A stretch of DNA of 64,000 bases from Sphingomonas azotifigens NBRC 15497. Its GTDB lineage: Bacteria > Pseudomonadota > Alphaproteobacteria > Sphingomonadales > Sphingomonadaceae. Shown here piece by piece: positions 48,901 through 55,000 of the stretch. The translations under genes and the position numbers were made by a program. Numbering within the stretch: position 1 is the first letter of the stretch; each line of letters opens with the position of its first letter. The stretch is taken from assembly GCF_002091475.1 (NCBI RefSeq), contig NZ_BCTR01000003.1:1-64000 (forward strand), written 5' to 3'. The notes under the pieces are model-generated. The model was given only the letters and a program-made list of their open reading frames with translations. It made no database searches and had not been told where the DNA came from.

Positions 48901-48945
48901 TATCGCGACCTCAGTGCCACCGCCGGCATCCGGATCCGCATGTGA
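27976..48945 (+). CDS. Giant Gly-rich repeat autotransporter (type V secretion), about 6,989 residues
   Basis: One uninterrupted frame takes up almost a third of the window. I place the start at GTG 27976, which has GGGGGAA just upstream. A long signal peptide follows (basic VVKSWRSG, core VAAVAAALMLGGY, cleavage near AAAQ), then a TPTPSPTPTPTPPP linker and about 160 unique residues. From about residue 235 to 6,360 runs an array of roughly 100 Gly-rich units, each with an (F/L)AQS(V/I)GGGGG motif. These probably form a beta-solenoid. After a short Asn/Gly-rich end region, the last 300 residues (from HELADGQISMRVG) are an autotransporter barrel, ending RIRM rather than in an aromatic residue. 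The passenger should be displayed on the cell surface, perhaps as an adhesin or filament; function is unknown. Only two Cys were noticed (about residues 853 and 860). Confidence 0.9.
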   Translation: MVAIVGGASEVRFGRTAVVKSWRSGTSVAAVAAALMLGGYASIPTAAAQSTPTPSPTPTPTPPPAIVLPPVGSQVLNPATGLYEVVTEVQAPMMVTTDQNNVIVVANQVGQTFSVTDDSGTTNYTVTAVTLDSNGHATAVDLTNAADGSISKTDIVTSIAPATDATSADPVSFPAGGTGEHLYRYVSRGGNGGNGHIGALFIKAGNGGGGANGGAVNQTLSTGYGDIVSHSANTAGVIVQSIGGDGGKGGNGYLGSHGGRGGTAGVGGNVDFISNAKVTTDGEKSYGILVTSSSGKGGNGGSGFLSSGGSGGGSPGRGGNATATNNGQVATAGDGSVGIYAQSLGGSAGNGGGSLGIVASAGGGSFGGIGGDAQVNQNGTVQTGGVGSHGVYAQSIGGSGGDGGGGGGLFASGSNGGAGGAGGTAIITAGSSSSTWTQGNFAHGLFAQSVGGGGGNGGVTAGAISLGSTGSQGSNAGAVRITAADGAYIQTDGLGSYGIMAQSIGGGGGSAGVTAGLASLGGGGAGGGDGGSVTVNTGATIVTNGIDGKGIFAQSVGGGGGSASGTGGLVSLGGSGAGGGDGGSVSVTQSAAGSITTNSDWADAVFAQSVGGGGGNGSGAAGLAALGGSGGSGGRGGVVSVSNAGELRTRGNDARGIFAQSVGGGGGNGGSGGGIVGIGGSGAGTSPGGTVVVDNSGAIFTRGINSTGIVAQSIGGGGGNGGTSSGLISIGGGGGGGGAGGAVSVANSGTITTSGKNALGIIAQSVGGGGGNGGTSGGVLAIGGSGGDGGVGGRVTVNQTGLVSTSGDDAIGIFAQSIGGGGGNGGGAVSAGAFVSAAFGGSGGGGGAAGAVCVNADSSCSVASSSAGAAYIQTYGDRSTGLFAQSIGGGGGNGGFAISSSVGIGASAAMSFGGSGGAGGSAEKVVIGLQGSIATAGKLSNGIFASSVGGGGGNGGFSVAANASLGGSMSMSYGGAGGVGGAGNLVTVNSSTDITTGDDQSRGIFAQSIGGGGGNGGFAASAGLGGLGGVTSTFGGAGGAGSDGAAVNVASVGTIATKGTQSDAIFAESIGGGGGNGGFAVGLAGGGVAGAAFTFGGGGGNGGRAGVVTVSSQGALSTDGLDAKGIFAQSVGGGGGNGGFAVSAAGGGAGGISAAFGGSGANGGSGAAVNVTNNGGIHTNGSLSYGILAQSVGGGGGNGGFAASLAGGGIGAAALSMGGSGANGGRGDAVRVDSTGSIATNGVSAAGILAQSVGGGGGNGGMALSASGGWAGGVSLAFGGGGGNGGSASGVTLNSHGDVTTNGASSQGLFAQSLGGGGGNGGGTITAAGGQGGGAALSFGGSGGNGGAAGAVALGSTGNITTNGANADAIFAQSLGGGGGNGGFAIAVAGGQFGALSASMGGKGGAGGTASDVGVQSAGNLTAAGDFATGARAQSIGGGGGNGGFAISASGAQFGAVSLSFGGAGGSGGTAGNVTLASAGTVQTSGSNAQGLFAQSVGGGGGNGGFSVSASGAQYGAAALSFGGSAGNGARAGNASLTNNGGILTQGDFSAGAQVQSIGGGGGNGGWSASAAGGQYGAVGLAFGGAGGGGGAAGNVSLASIGPIGTMGAQSNGLFAQSIGGGGGNGGFAASAAGAQYGAASLSFGGGAGSGSDAGSVTLTNSGAIQTLGALSNGILAQSLGGGGGNGGFSVAISGAQYAAPALALGGAGGNGGKGSAVSVDSTGAIQTAGAMAYGILAQSLGGGGGNGGFAISGSLTASGNGLSAAIAVGGQGGLGATAGNVHLGSTGDIATSGASAVGLFAQSVGGGGGNGGFAGALSASQGNAVGVGIGGSGGSGNAAGNVQLASIGNVSTLGDNAAGIQAQSIGGGGGNGGFSLTLSATMKGQSIGRNAGGTGGSGGVAGTVDLASTGTVQTSGNLSNGIFAQSVGGGGGSGGFSVSLGVSMKGSADTQGIGGNGGSGNDAAAVTVRADTGATPAIVGYSVVTRGVGANGIFAQSVGGGGGSGGFAVGGAFSADDDATSNQVGGGGGAAGNASTVSVTNTGQIATMGATANGIFAQSVGGGGGNGGFAVGAAVSIKKNASSSVGGGAGGAAGQADAVQVDTTGLITTLGDAANGVLAQSVGGGGGSGGFTVSASFSSEGDAASDSVGGAGGSGGNAGSVTVTARNGITTKGKNANGVFAQSVGGGGGSGGFAVGAGFSLKGNSESKVGGGAGSLGGVAGDVHVTTSGAISTDGATANGIFAQSIGGGGGNGGFAVGLGFSSQGDTTSSSVGGAGGGGSIAGAVRVDAASDIHTRGAAANGVLAQSIGGGGGTGGFSAGAGISLEGKAESSVGGGGGGTGSDAGNVAVRGAGLILTEGADANGVFAQSVGGGGGSGGFSVGAAFSTKNESASDSVGGNGGGAGNAGTVLVDRSGAIGTSGANAAGILAQSIGGGGGKGGFAVGFGASLEGDTKSSVGGGGGGTAGNGASVTVAQAGTIVTGGDDAAGVFAQSVGGGGGSGGFSVGAGFSSKGGAASSSVGGAGAGGGDAGDVSVTVNGDIGTSGRLSHGIFAQSVGGGGGNGGFSVGAGFSLEGDSSSSVGGGAGGGGGNAGAVEVAGNGVIVTKGSSANGVFAQSVGGGGGSGGFAVGADFSSKGSAANETTGGSGGAGGRGSTVTIDRSGGISTLGDSANGIFAQSVGGGGGKGGFAVGLGFSLESDAESKVGGGGGGAGNTAAAVSVTQNGAILTNGVSANGIFAQSVGGGGGSGGFSVGAAFSSKGAASSSSVGGEGGQGGTSGDVTVVQTGDIATVGVLANAILAQSIGGGGGSGGFAVGLGASISGAADSTVGGGGGGTGGDSGAVSVTANGVFTTKGFNAAGIFAQSVGGGGGVGGFAVGAGLSSDGGAASASVGGAGGAGGSASSVTIGHTGGIRTEGVQANGIFAQSVGGGGGVGGFAVGAGASLKADAKSSVGGGAGGAAGSASDVTVTQKGVVVTKGDSANGVLAQSVGGGGGVGGFSVSAALSSDGGASSDSTGGAGGSSGNAGKVEVSVEGDIQTDGAHARGVFAQSVGGGGGAGGFAVGAGASVSGDASSATGGGVGGSSGNADSVAVSVTGDIITKGLASSAIIAQSVGGGGGAGGFAVGAALSSQGGTSSESTGGGGGSAGNAGAVAVTHTGGIETFGDQSGALLAQSIGGGGGSGGFGVGGALSVKGAANSSVGGGAGGSAGDADTVAVENTGDIRTHGANAAAVTAQSIGGGGGQGGFSVSAGAALAGADAVSSSTGGAGGSAGKGEAVTVTQLGNIEVLGDHSRGIVAQSIGGGGGAGGFSVTGAIATKGSGASDSVGGSGGAGNAAGAVSVTARGEILTRGDASNAVLAQSIGGGGGAGGFSGSLSAAAGGGSANSSVGGNGGIGSDAGAVSLVLSGAIGTLGNNSAAVVAQSIGGGGGVGGFAIGASFASNGAGASDVTGGAGGNGGVGADVSVQNSALVQTHGALSAGILAQSVGGGGGAGGFAASGTLALGENAASSATGGAGGTGQNAGKVTVMNAGPVYTFAAASNGIVAQSIGGGGGQGGFAGSFTISSTSKAVNNSLGGAGGVGGDASAVKVVNNGDVLVNGDRSVAIIAQSIGGGGGAGGFSLGAGASKAAAASDTVGGSGGAGGNAGTVEVANGATGTVVTTGRFGYAVFAQSIGGGGGAGGFAAGGALSLNDGAKSAIGGGAGGAAGNGNDVSVNNYSGIQTSGIGATAVFAQSIGGGGGAGGFAAGGGIGGGTASTLSNAIGGGAGSGGSAGKVSLVNDGTILTEGANATAVLLQSIGGGGGKGAFAVGGALSKGGAASDNVGGDGGAAGSAGDVTLTNTAASTIVTHGAMAIAIQAQSIGGGGGAGGFSVGAGLALDGKASSKVGAGSGGAGGSSGAVTITNAGAVGTEGDNALAILAQSVGGGGGSGGFAVSGGLTAKGGAASNAIGGSGAGGGTGGLVAISNAGLVQTMGANATAVFAQSVGGGGGVGGFSAGAAGGKADAASNLVGGDGGAAGAGGDVTIDNAAGGTIQTAGAFSNALYAQSIGGGGGAGGFAAGGALGLDGDVKSGVGAGAGGGGGAGGAIAITNGGSLLTAGDNAMAVFAQSVGGGGGHGGFAVGGGISAQGGVASDSVGGAGAGAGAGGVVSVSSTGSIGTQGANATAIFAQSIGGGGGAGGFSVGAAGAKTDSASSAVGGTGGGGGAGGDVTVANGTGTITTAGALAYGVYAQSVGGGGGKGGFAAGGAIGLTGDAESSVGGGVGAGGGAGGLVSLDNQGTIATSGIGAMAVFAQSVGGGGGAGGFAAGAGLAAQGGSASDAVGGSGGAGGAGGKVSITTNGHVQTEGANTGAIFAQSVGGGGGKGGFAVGASASQAKSASSQVGGSGGAGGDGGDVTIANGTSGSVATLGALSYAVFAQSVGGGGGAGGFTAGGALALEGDATSTIGAGTGAGGGKGGLVSVRSDGSIGTAGDGAVAVFAQSVGGGGGAGGFAAGGGLTLKGAAASQTIGGAGGAGGAGGLVDITNGGQVQTEGANATAIFAQSVGGGGGKGGFSVGAAGGEAGAVSNVVGGSGGNGGDGGAVTLANAAGGAVLTKGTMAFAVFAQSVGGGGGAGGFTAGGALAASGDVTSKIGAGSGAGGGIGGAVTLSSLGAIGTLGDGSVGVFAQSIGGGGGAGGFAAGGGLTVKGGAASETIGGAGGAGGAGGLVGITNGGVVQTAGANATAIFAQSVGGGGGKGGFSVGAAGGQTGAASSVVGGEGGAGGDGGAVTLANAAGGQVLTKGAMSFAVFAQSVGGGGGAGGFTAGGALTVSGDATSTIGAGKGAGGGIGGAVTLSSLGTIATVGDGSVAVFAQSVGGGGGAGGFAAGGGLTAKGAAASQTIGGAGGAGGAGGLVGITNGGMIQTEGANATAIFAQSVGGGGGKGGFSVGAAGGEAGAVSNVVGGSGGNGGDGGAVTLANAAGGSVLTKGSMAFAVFAQSVGGGGGAGGFTAGGALAASGDVTSTIGAGSGAGGGIGGAVTLSSLGAIGTLGDGSVGVFAQSIGGGGGAGGFAAGGGLTAKGGAASETIGGAGGAGGAGGLVDITNGGQVQTEGANATAIFAQSVGGGGGKGGFSVGAAGGQTGAASSVVGGEGGAGGDGGAVTLANAAGGKVLTKGALAYAVFAQSVGAGGGQGGFAAGGALTVSGDTKSSVGAGTGAGGGIGGAVTLSNLGTIGTTGDGSLAVFAQSVGGGGGAGGFAAGGGITAQGGATSDSIGGAGGAGGAGGAISLDNGGLIATTGANATALFAQSIGGGGGTGGFAVGGTGSRLGAASQVLGGTGGDGGLGGDITITNSAAGAIQTQGALAYAVFAQSVGGGGGKGGFAAGGAVAVDGDATSIVGAGAGGGGGQGGTIRLTNDGAIETLGAGAIAVFAQSVGGGGGAGGFAGNLTGSGGSSFASTIGAAGGSASFGGALTLTNTGQIHAAGDNGAGVFAQSIGGGGGAGGFALSASGGVSSVSNTLGGAGGAGGDGGAISLTNAKGATVIVDGQLAYGVFAQSVGGGGGKGGFAIGGALSAGGAVDQRLGAGAGAGGGNGGLITLANAGNVLAKGLGSVAVFAQSVGGGGGAGGFAGGLTVGSGGSIAQSVGGAGAGGGNGGAIRLDNSGVVQVLGANSMGVFAQSIGGGGGLGGLSVAGSGSGGSTTASSLGGSGGAGGDGGTITIANSGVINAKGDLSYGVFAQSVGGGGGVAGMAVAGALGTGPGGLTSAVGGSGGDGGNGGVITVTNSGDIVVEGAASVGVLAQSIGGGGGAGGFAGALGVSGGTLGNKVGSTGGKGGDGGDVTVTSTGNIVTLKDDSVGVLAQSIAGGGGQSAFAISAQAGRFDNVDLRLGAQADGIAGKQGKVVVNLSGGAIQSAGALSYGVLAQAIGGGGGNAAISVPDPLEVGAGGLTLALGSDGAVTGDGNVVQVTNANAILTLGAGAVGFSAQSIGGGGGMEGVTGDVHLGAGDATWATRIGASGAAAGNGQAVTIANTAAIATKGDGAIGLLAQSIGGGGGDGMLAVGKADGALNALSLQVGGSQRAAANGGDVTFTTATGAIQTEGKLASGLVVQSIGGGGGVTGFTSETGAAIGAGGITLAAGGSNGDGGNITLTQKANVVTTGAGANGVVLQSIGGGGGYAGIDNAGGTGALTGLRLGGGNGSGGAIDFTLDANIQTSGVGAAGLVVQSIGGGGGFVSSVGAAVAAPLVTGAANGASGNGGAIKLVTNGTIRTTGAGATALIVQSIGGGGGAAVAVDAAGVPQAITTQPFARPVANGQAAQDGIRALATAQAIGGTGDGGAMDITIGAAVLATGANANGVVIQSIGGGGANGGDSLGTLQGNGAGAPVKLTVNADIGATGAGGTALKVESSGGTGAAPVVLDIGAVKLVGGTGGHALSLLGGGDNSIRTAGTLSTADGKSGMVIFAEGGNNRIVNAGVIQGSVDLGAGNNSFTNVEGGVFLAGPTVNVGAGSFLNSGVINPGTMGGVADLAISGGLTLASTSIFNADVDFKTNTADHLSVTGAAVLNGTVMLNLQNFGFAATGSHDMALIDAAGSVIGGQSVKLVAPNSAIAKFELAYPTANRQALRTTIDFAPAGLSARQAQIGGVLNRIQATPTAAFAPTAEALFALPTVASLAPIYDSLTGEGTTAAQTAALAGIAGAHELADGQISMRVGPFAAPYRSERLGVLWIAMKGGNQHQNGTQGAHDMRGHGLAVQGGWDYRPSADTLVGATLGYDRETFAVSALNTSGRAAVVSGGVYAGYAPGAWTLSGSLLYSGVDTRHTRFLSAPGKGSLNAYGDYEMHAWSSRVQLGRHFGAGPVQFQPYGAVEYTRLKLPAYSETSGVAGGGAGAFGLAFAEKQLNRTRTFLGTNVSGQAQLSNQVTLVTTLRGAWVHDFDPARTVRASFANAADEWFETSGAAARKNTGQLDLRAALRSQRLEFQAGGGVKFGQGYRDLSATAGIRIRM
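33900..37300 (+). repeat. Zone of two-unit higher-order repeats (about 373 bp)
   Basis: Units with FSSKG...ASSSVGGAG-type middles alternate with units containing GFSLEGD...SSVGGGGGG-type middles. The pattern is visible at least eight times in succession. This shows that the array grew here by copying pairs of units. Confidence 0.75.
38900..44700 (+). repeat. Zone of three-unit higher-order repeats (561 bp, 187 residues)
   Basis: Three unit types follow one another in fixed order: GGAL...GDxxS.(I/V)GAG, then GGGLT.KG.AAS.(T/A)IGGAGG with a LVxITNGG, then GAAGG..GAAS.VVGG with VTLANAAGG. The cycle repeats about ten times and is most regular at 41.2-43.9 kb. Confidence 0.8.
41480..43720 (+). 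repeat. Near-identical 1,122-bp tandem duplication inside the array
   Basis: Two different landmark stretches recur at exactly the same distance: GTGTCGAACGTGGTCGGCGG at 41677 and 42799, and TCCAGCGTGGTCGGCGGTGA at 42241 and 43363, both 1,122 bases apart. That equals six units or two three-unit cycles. Differences between the copies are mostly synonymous or single substitutions, so this is probably a recent event. Outer limits are approximate. Confidence 0.8.
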
Positions 48946-48989
48946 TGCGGATCCGGCGCCAGATCCTCCTTTCATCCTGCAATCACGAA

Positions 48990-49005
48990 GCGCGCCGTTG
49001 CGCGC
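48990..49005 (+). repeat. Small hairpin between the two autotransporter genes
   Basis: GCGCGC-CGTT-GCGCGC forms a perfect six-pair stem in the 76-base gap. No U run follows, so it is unlikely to terminate fully; it may modulate or process a common transcript. Confidence 0.4.
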
Positions 49006-49021
49006 GAACGGGAGAATAATA

Positions 49022-52000
49022 GTGAAGACGACGCTCCTGGTCGGCGCATCGGCGCTGGCTTTCATCCTCGCCACCCCCGGCGCGGCGCTGGCCGACGGCG
49101 AGTGCGGCAATCCCGACGTCTCGTCGGATCCGAACATCGTCTCGTGCGTGTCCGATCCCGGCCGCTATCCGAACGGCATCACCTATAACCAGGCAAGCTA
49201 TGCGACGCCGGCCGGCCTGCGGCTGGACCTGTACGGCACGCTGATCGTCAACGCGACGAACGGCGGTACCGCGGTGAGCGTGATCGGCTCGACGAACCAG
49301 GCGGCGCTGATCACCGCGCGCACCGGATCGCGCTTCACCGCCGGCACCACCGGCCTGTCGTCGACGGCGACCGGTACCGGCCTCGCGAGCGTCGACAGCC
49401 ACGGCATCGTCTCTGCCGGCCTGAACGGGCTGGTCGCGAACGCCGACCTCACCGGCGGCAGCGGCCTCGGCTCTGTGCGCAACCAGAGCGACGCCACGGT
49501 CACGCTCACCCAGACCAACCTCAGCGGCAACAGCGCCGGCCTGCTCGCGCGCGGCGGCTCGGCGAGCGCGACCAACAACGGCGCGATCACCGCGACCAGC
49601 GCTACCGGCGGCACGGCGAGCAGCACCATCTACGGCATCGCCGGCGAAACCCACGCAGCGGGCGGCACGATGACGCTCGCCAACACCGGCACAGTGACGC
49701 TGCGCGGCGCGACCAACCTGGTCGGCATGGGCAGCGCCAGCAGCACCGGTGCGGTGTCGATCAGCAACACCGGCACGATCAACGTCACCAGCCAGAACGG
49801 CAGCGCCACCGGCTTCCTGGTCGGAGCGAGCGGTACCGCCGGAGCGGTGACGGCGACCAACAACGGCACGTTGAACGTGAGCGCCAGCGGCATCGCCGCC
49901 GGCATGGCCGTGCTGCAGGGCAGCAGCGTCGCGTTGACCGCCCAGCGTACCGGCGCGACCGGCGGCATGAGCGTGAGCGGCAGCAGTGCGGCAGGATTCT
50001 ACGTCGCCAACGCCACCGGCGCCGTGAACGTGCAGAATAGCGGCTTCGTCCAGCAGGTTACCGGCACTGCGGGCGTCGGCCAGGGCGTGGGGATCAGCGG
50101 CGGTACCGCCCAGAGCGTCACCTTTGCCGATGCCGTGATCGGCGGGACTATCTTCAAGGGCGACCTCAGCGTCAGCGCCACCAGCACCGCCCAAGGCGTG
50201 GCGCTGTCCGGCGGGACCGGTGCGGCGTCGGTCAATTTTACTGGCGCAGCGCTGACTGCGACCAGCACCGGCGCGGACGCCAGCGGCATCCGCGTGGCGA
50301 ACGGCACCGACGTGACGATCGTGACGGCCGCGAATGCGACCACCGGCAACGGCGCGGCGATCGCCGTCAACGCCGCCGGCAGCAACGCGCTGGGCGTGGG
50401 CGTATCGGCGGCGAGCGGCGCGGAATCGGTGACGCTGGGCGATAGCCTCACCGTCGCCAACATCGCCGGCAGCGCGACCGGCGTGTCCCTGCAAGATGGT
50501 TCCAGCCAGACCGTGTCGCTCGCCAAGGGCGCCACCGTGACCGGCATCGGCGCCACCGGCGCAACGATGACCGGCAGCAGCGGCGCGGTGCGCCTCACCA
50601 GCGTAGGCGCGCTCGCCGTCGATGGCGGCACCGGCGGCGCGACCGGCGTGGTGCTCGGCGACGGCACGACCCAGACGGTCGATGCGGCGGCGGCGATCAC
50701 GGTCCGCGCCAATGGCGGCACGGCCAGCGGCATCGCGAGCAGCGGCGCCGCGAGCGACGTCCAGCTCACCGCGCGCGACGTGTTGAGCGTGCGCAACGGG
50801 GCAGGCAGCGCGACCGGCATTTCGATCGGTGCCGGGGCGGGCGAGACGGTCTCGCTTGCCCGCGGCATCGACGTGCAGGGCAGCACCGGCGCGACCGGCG
50901 CGAGCCTCACCGGCACGGGCGCGTTCGCCCTTGGCGCGATGCAGGATTTCGTGGTGAGCAGCAGCGCGGGCAACGCGAGCGGCGCGAGCTTCTCCGGCGG
51001 CACCAGCCAGGCGGCGAACTTCTCGGCGGGGCTCCAGGTCACCGGCGCGGGCAACGCCCTCGGCGTCCGCCAGACCGGCGGCACGGGTGCGTTGTCGACG
51101 ATCGTCGCAGGCAATGTCGCGGTCGCCGGCGGTCCCGGCGGGGCGACGGCGGTCTCGCTCGCCAATGGCTCGACCCAGACGGTCCAGCTGGGCGGCACTC
51201 TCGCGGTTTCGGCAACCGACGCCGCCGCCAATGGCGTGCTCCAGAGCGGCGCCAGCGGAGCGGTCGCCACCGCCGTCACCGGCGCGGTGACGGTGCAGGG
51301 CGGCACCGGCGGTGCGACCGGCGTTTCGGTCAGCGGCGGCACCACCCAGGCGCTTCAGCTGGGCAGCACGGTGTCCGTGAAGGCAAATGACGGCACCGTC
51401 GTCGGCCTGGCCCAGTCGGGTGCGTCGGACGCAGTGAGCACCAATGTCACAGGTGGCGTCCTCGTCGCCGGTGGAGCAAGCGGGGCGACCGGCTTCACGC
51501 TTGCCGGCGGTACCAGCCAGACGGTGCAGTTCGGCAGCACCTTCGGCGTGTCGGCGAGCAACGGTAGCGTCACCGGCCTCAGCCAGTCGGGTGCGTCGGG
51601 TGCCATCCGGACGGGCGTGACCGGCGATGTCAGCGCGAGCGTCAGCAGCGGCACCGGTGCGGTGCGCGGCGTCGCGGTGGCGAATGGCAGCAGCCAGGCG
51701 GTCCAGCTCGGCGGCATGCTCTCCGTCACGGGTGCCAATGGCAGCGTGACTGGCCTCAGCCAGTCCGGCGCGTCCGGCACCGTCAGCGCGAGCGTCGTCG
51801 GCGCGACCACCGTCAACGGCGGCACCAGCGGGGCGACCGGCATCACGGTTGCGGGCGGTTCGACGCAGACCGTGCAGCTTGGCAGCACGCTGACCGTTGC
51901 AGCTAGCGACGGCAGCGTCATCGGCCTCAGCCAGTCGGGCGCATCGGGTGCGGTCAGCACCGGCGTGACCGGCGCGGTCACCGTCGGCGGCGGCGCGGGC

Positions 52001-55000
52001 GGTGCGACCGGCGTTACGGTCGCGGGCGGCACCACCCAGGCGGTGCAGCTTGGCGGCACGCTTGGCGTCACGGCTTCCAACGGCAGCGTCATCGGCCTCA
52101 GCCAGTCGGGCGCGTCGGGTGCGGTCAGCACCGGCGTGACTGGTGCAGTCACCGTCGGCGGTGGAGCGGGCGGCGCGACCGGCGTCACGGTCGCGGGCGG
52201 CAGCAGCCAGGCGGTGCAGCTTGGCGGCGCGCTTGGCGTCACGGCCTCCAACGGCAGCGTCATCGGGCTCAGCCAGTCGGGGGCAACGGATGCGGTCAGC
52301 ACCACGCTCGGTGCGGTCACCGTCGGTGGCGGCGCCGGCGGGGCGACGGGCCTCGCGATCGCGGGCGGCACCACCCAGACCGTGCAGCTCGGCGGCGCGC
52401 TCGCCGTCACTGCGACCGATGGCACCGTTCTCGGTCTTGGCCAGTCGGGCGCTTCGGACGCAGTCCGCACCACGCTGGGGGTGGTCACCGTCACGGGTGG
52501 TACCGGCGGCGCGACGGGCCTTGCGGTTGCGGACGGCACTAGCCAGACCGTGCAGCTCGGCGGCGCGTTCGGCGTTTCGGCGGGTGGCGGCACCGCGCTC
52601 GGCGTGCAGCTTCAGGGCGGCCAGTCGGCAGCGCTGACCGCGGCGGATTTCACCGTCTCGAACAGCGCCGGTGATGCGACCGGCATCGCCAGCAGCGGCC
52701 CGGCGGCCACCGTCCAGCTCGCCAAGGGCGCGACGGTCTCGGCAACCGGCGTGGCGATCGGGGTGCAGTCGCGGGGCGGCACCACCGTTTCGACCGCGGG
52801 CGCGCTGTCGGTGACGTCGACCGGCGGCGAAGCGCACGGCATCGACTTCGACAGCGCGACGGCGGCCACCACCGTCCATCTGCCGACCACGCTCACAGTG
52901 CGCAGCACGACCGCCGATGCCTTTGGTATCGTCGGTCGGACCGGCGCCGGCCTTACGCTGGACGGCGCGGGCACGATCGACGTGCGCACGGCGGGCAATG
53001 CGGCAGGCATCGGCACCGTCAACCAGAGCGGCGCGCAGAACGTGACCGTCGGCACGGTCACCGTCACGTCGACCGACAAGATGGGCGTTGGCATCGCGCT
53101 GGGTGGCAATGCCGCTACCCAGCTGACCGCTGGTACGGTCGCCGTCACCGCTGCGACTGGTGGTGCGGGCGTCGCGCTTATCGGCACCGGCGCGACCGGG
53201 GACGTGCAGGCGACGCTCGGCACGGTGAGCTTCACCGGCGCCAACGGCACGGGCGTCACCCTGGCGCAGCGCGGCGGCGCAAACGTCCAGGCGGCGATCA
53301 ACAGCGTCACCACCAGCGGTGACGGCAGTGCGGGCGTGATCGCCAGCGCCGCCGGCACCGGCACGGTTGCGCTGGCGATCGGCCGCGCGCCGACCGCCGG
53401 TGTGGCGACGGCCCAGGCCGTGGCGGTCAACGGCGTCACCACCGGCGGCGCGAACGCCACCGGCGTCAGCGTCACCGTGGCGGACGGCGCGGGCAGCGTG
53501 GTCAACAACGGCACCATCGCCACCACCGGCGCCAATGCGATCGGCATCGCCGGCACGGCAACCGGTGCCGGCTCGCTCGCGGTGACTAGCGCGACGGTGA
53601 CGACCAGCGGCAGCGCCGCGCACGGCATTGCCCTTACCGGTGGCAATGGCGCGCAGACGATCGTCGCGCAGTCGGTGACGGTGGCCGGGGCAGGCGCGCA
53701 GGCGATCAGCGCCACCAGCACCGGCGGCGCGATCGCGGTGCAGAGCGGCACGCTCGTCGCCCAGCAGGGCGCGGGCTTTGCCATCGGCGCCACCAGCGGC
53801 AGCGGCGCGATCACGATCACGGCGGCGAACAGCAGCAGCGCCAGCGCCGACGCGATCCACCTGACCTCGACCAGCGGCACCATCGCGGCGACGCTGGCCG
53901 ATGGCGGCACCACCCGCTCTGGCACCGGTGCCGGCCTGTCGATCGATACCGGCGGCACGGCGACGATCAACCTGGGCGCGACGGCCACCACCGCCACGCT
54001 GCTGGGGGCGACCGCCGGCCTCTCCTCGCGCGCGGCGGGGGGCCAGACGGTGACCCTGTCGGGCACGGTAGGCGCCGACAACGGCATGGCGATCCGCCTC
54101 GCCGGCGGGGCGGCGACGCTCGTCAATCGCGGCGTGATCAACGGCAGCGTCGCGGTGACCAGCAGCCGCCTGGCGTTTACCAACGCCGGGACCTGGAACG
54201 TGACCGGCACGCCGAGCTTCGGCGGCAACGCGGTGCTCACCAACAGCGGCACGATCAATCTCGCCGCCGGGACCACGCAGTTTGCCGGGCTCACCAGCCT
54301 CCAGAACAGCGGCACGATCAACCTCGCCAACGGCAAGGTCGGCGACGTGCTCGATCTGGGCGGCGCGGGCTTTGTCGGTGCGGCCGGTTCGCGGGTGGTA
54401 CTCGACGCCAATCTCGGCGGCGTGGCGGTGAACGGCGCCCCGGCGCAGAGCGCCGATCTGCTGCGGGTGGGGGCGGCTTCCGGCACGACCACGCTCGTCG
54501 TCCATGATGTGAGCGGGACCGCAGGGTCTCAGTTCAACTTCACCGGCGTGCGGCTCGTGAATGCGGCCTCGGCCAGCACGAACGCCTTCGTGCTCGACAG
54601 CGGCAGCCTCAACAAGGGCTTCGCCCAGTATCAGCTGGTCACCGATGCGGCGGGCAACATCAACCTGGTCGGCCTGCCGACCGCCCAGGCCTTTGCGGTG
54701 GTGCGCACCGGTGCGGAAGCGCGTCGCTTCTGGCGTCGTTCGGGCGATGCGTGGAGCGAGCAGATGCGCGCCGCCGCTCCCAAGCGGGGCCTGCAGGTAT
54801 GGGGTCAGCTGTACGGCGGCGAGGAGACCAACCGTTCGCGGCCGGTCTATACCGAAACCGTGCTCGGCACGCCGACCGTGTTCACGCCGAATCTCGACGT
54901 GCGCGACAGCTGGGGCGGCGGCCAGCTCGGCCTCGATTGGGGTCAGGGCGACTGGAGCGTCGGCGTCACCGCCGGCTATCTCAGCCAGCAGGGCCGCCTG

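Noticed and set aside
48990..49005. Rho-independent terminator between the two autotransporters
   Set aside because: Only six pairs and no U run; the next gene's ribosome site follows within ten bases, which favours read-through.
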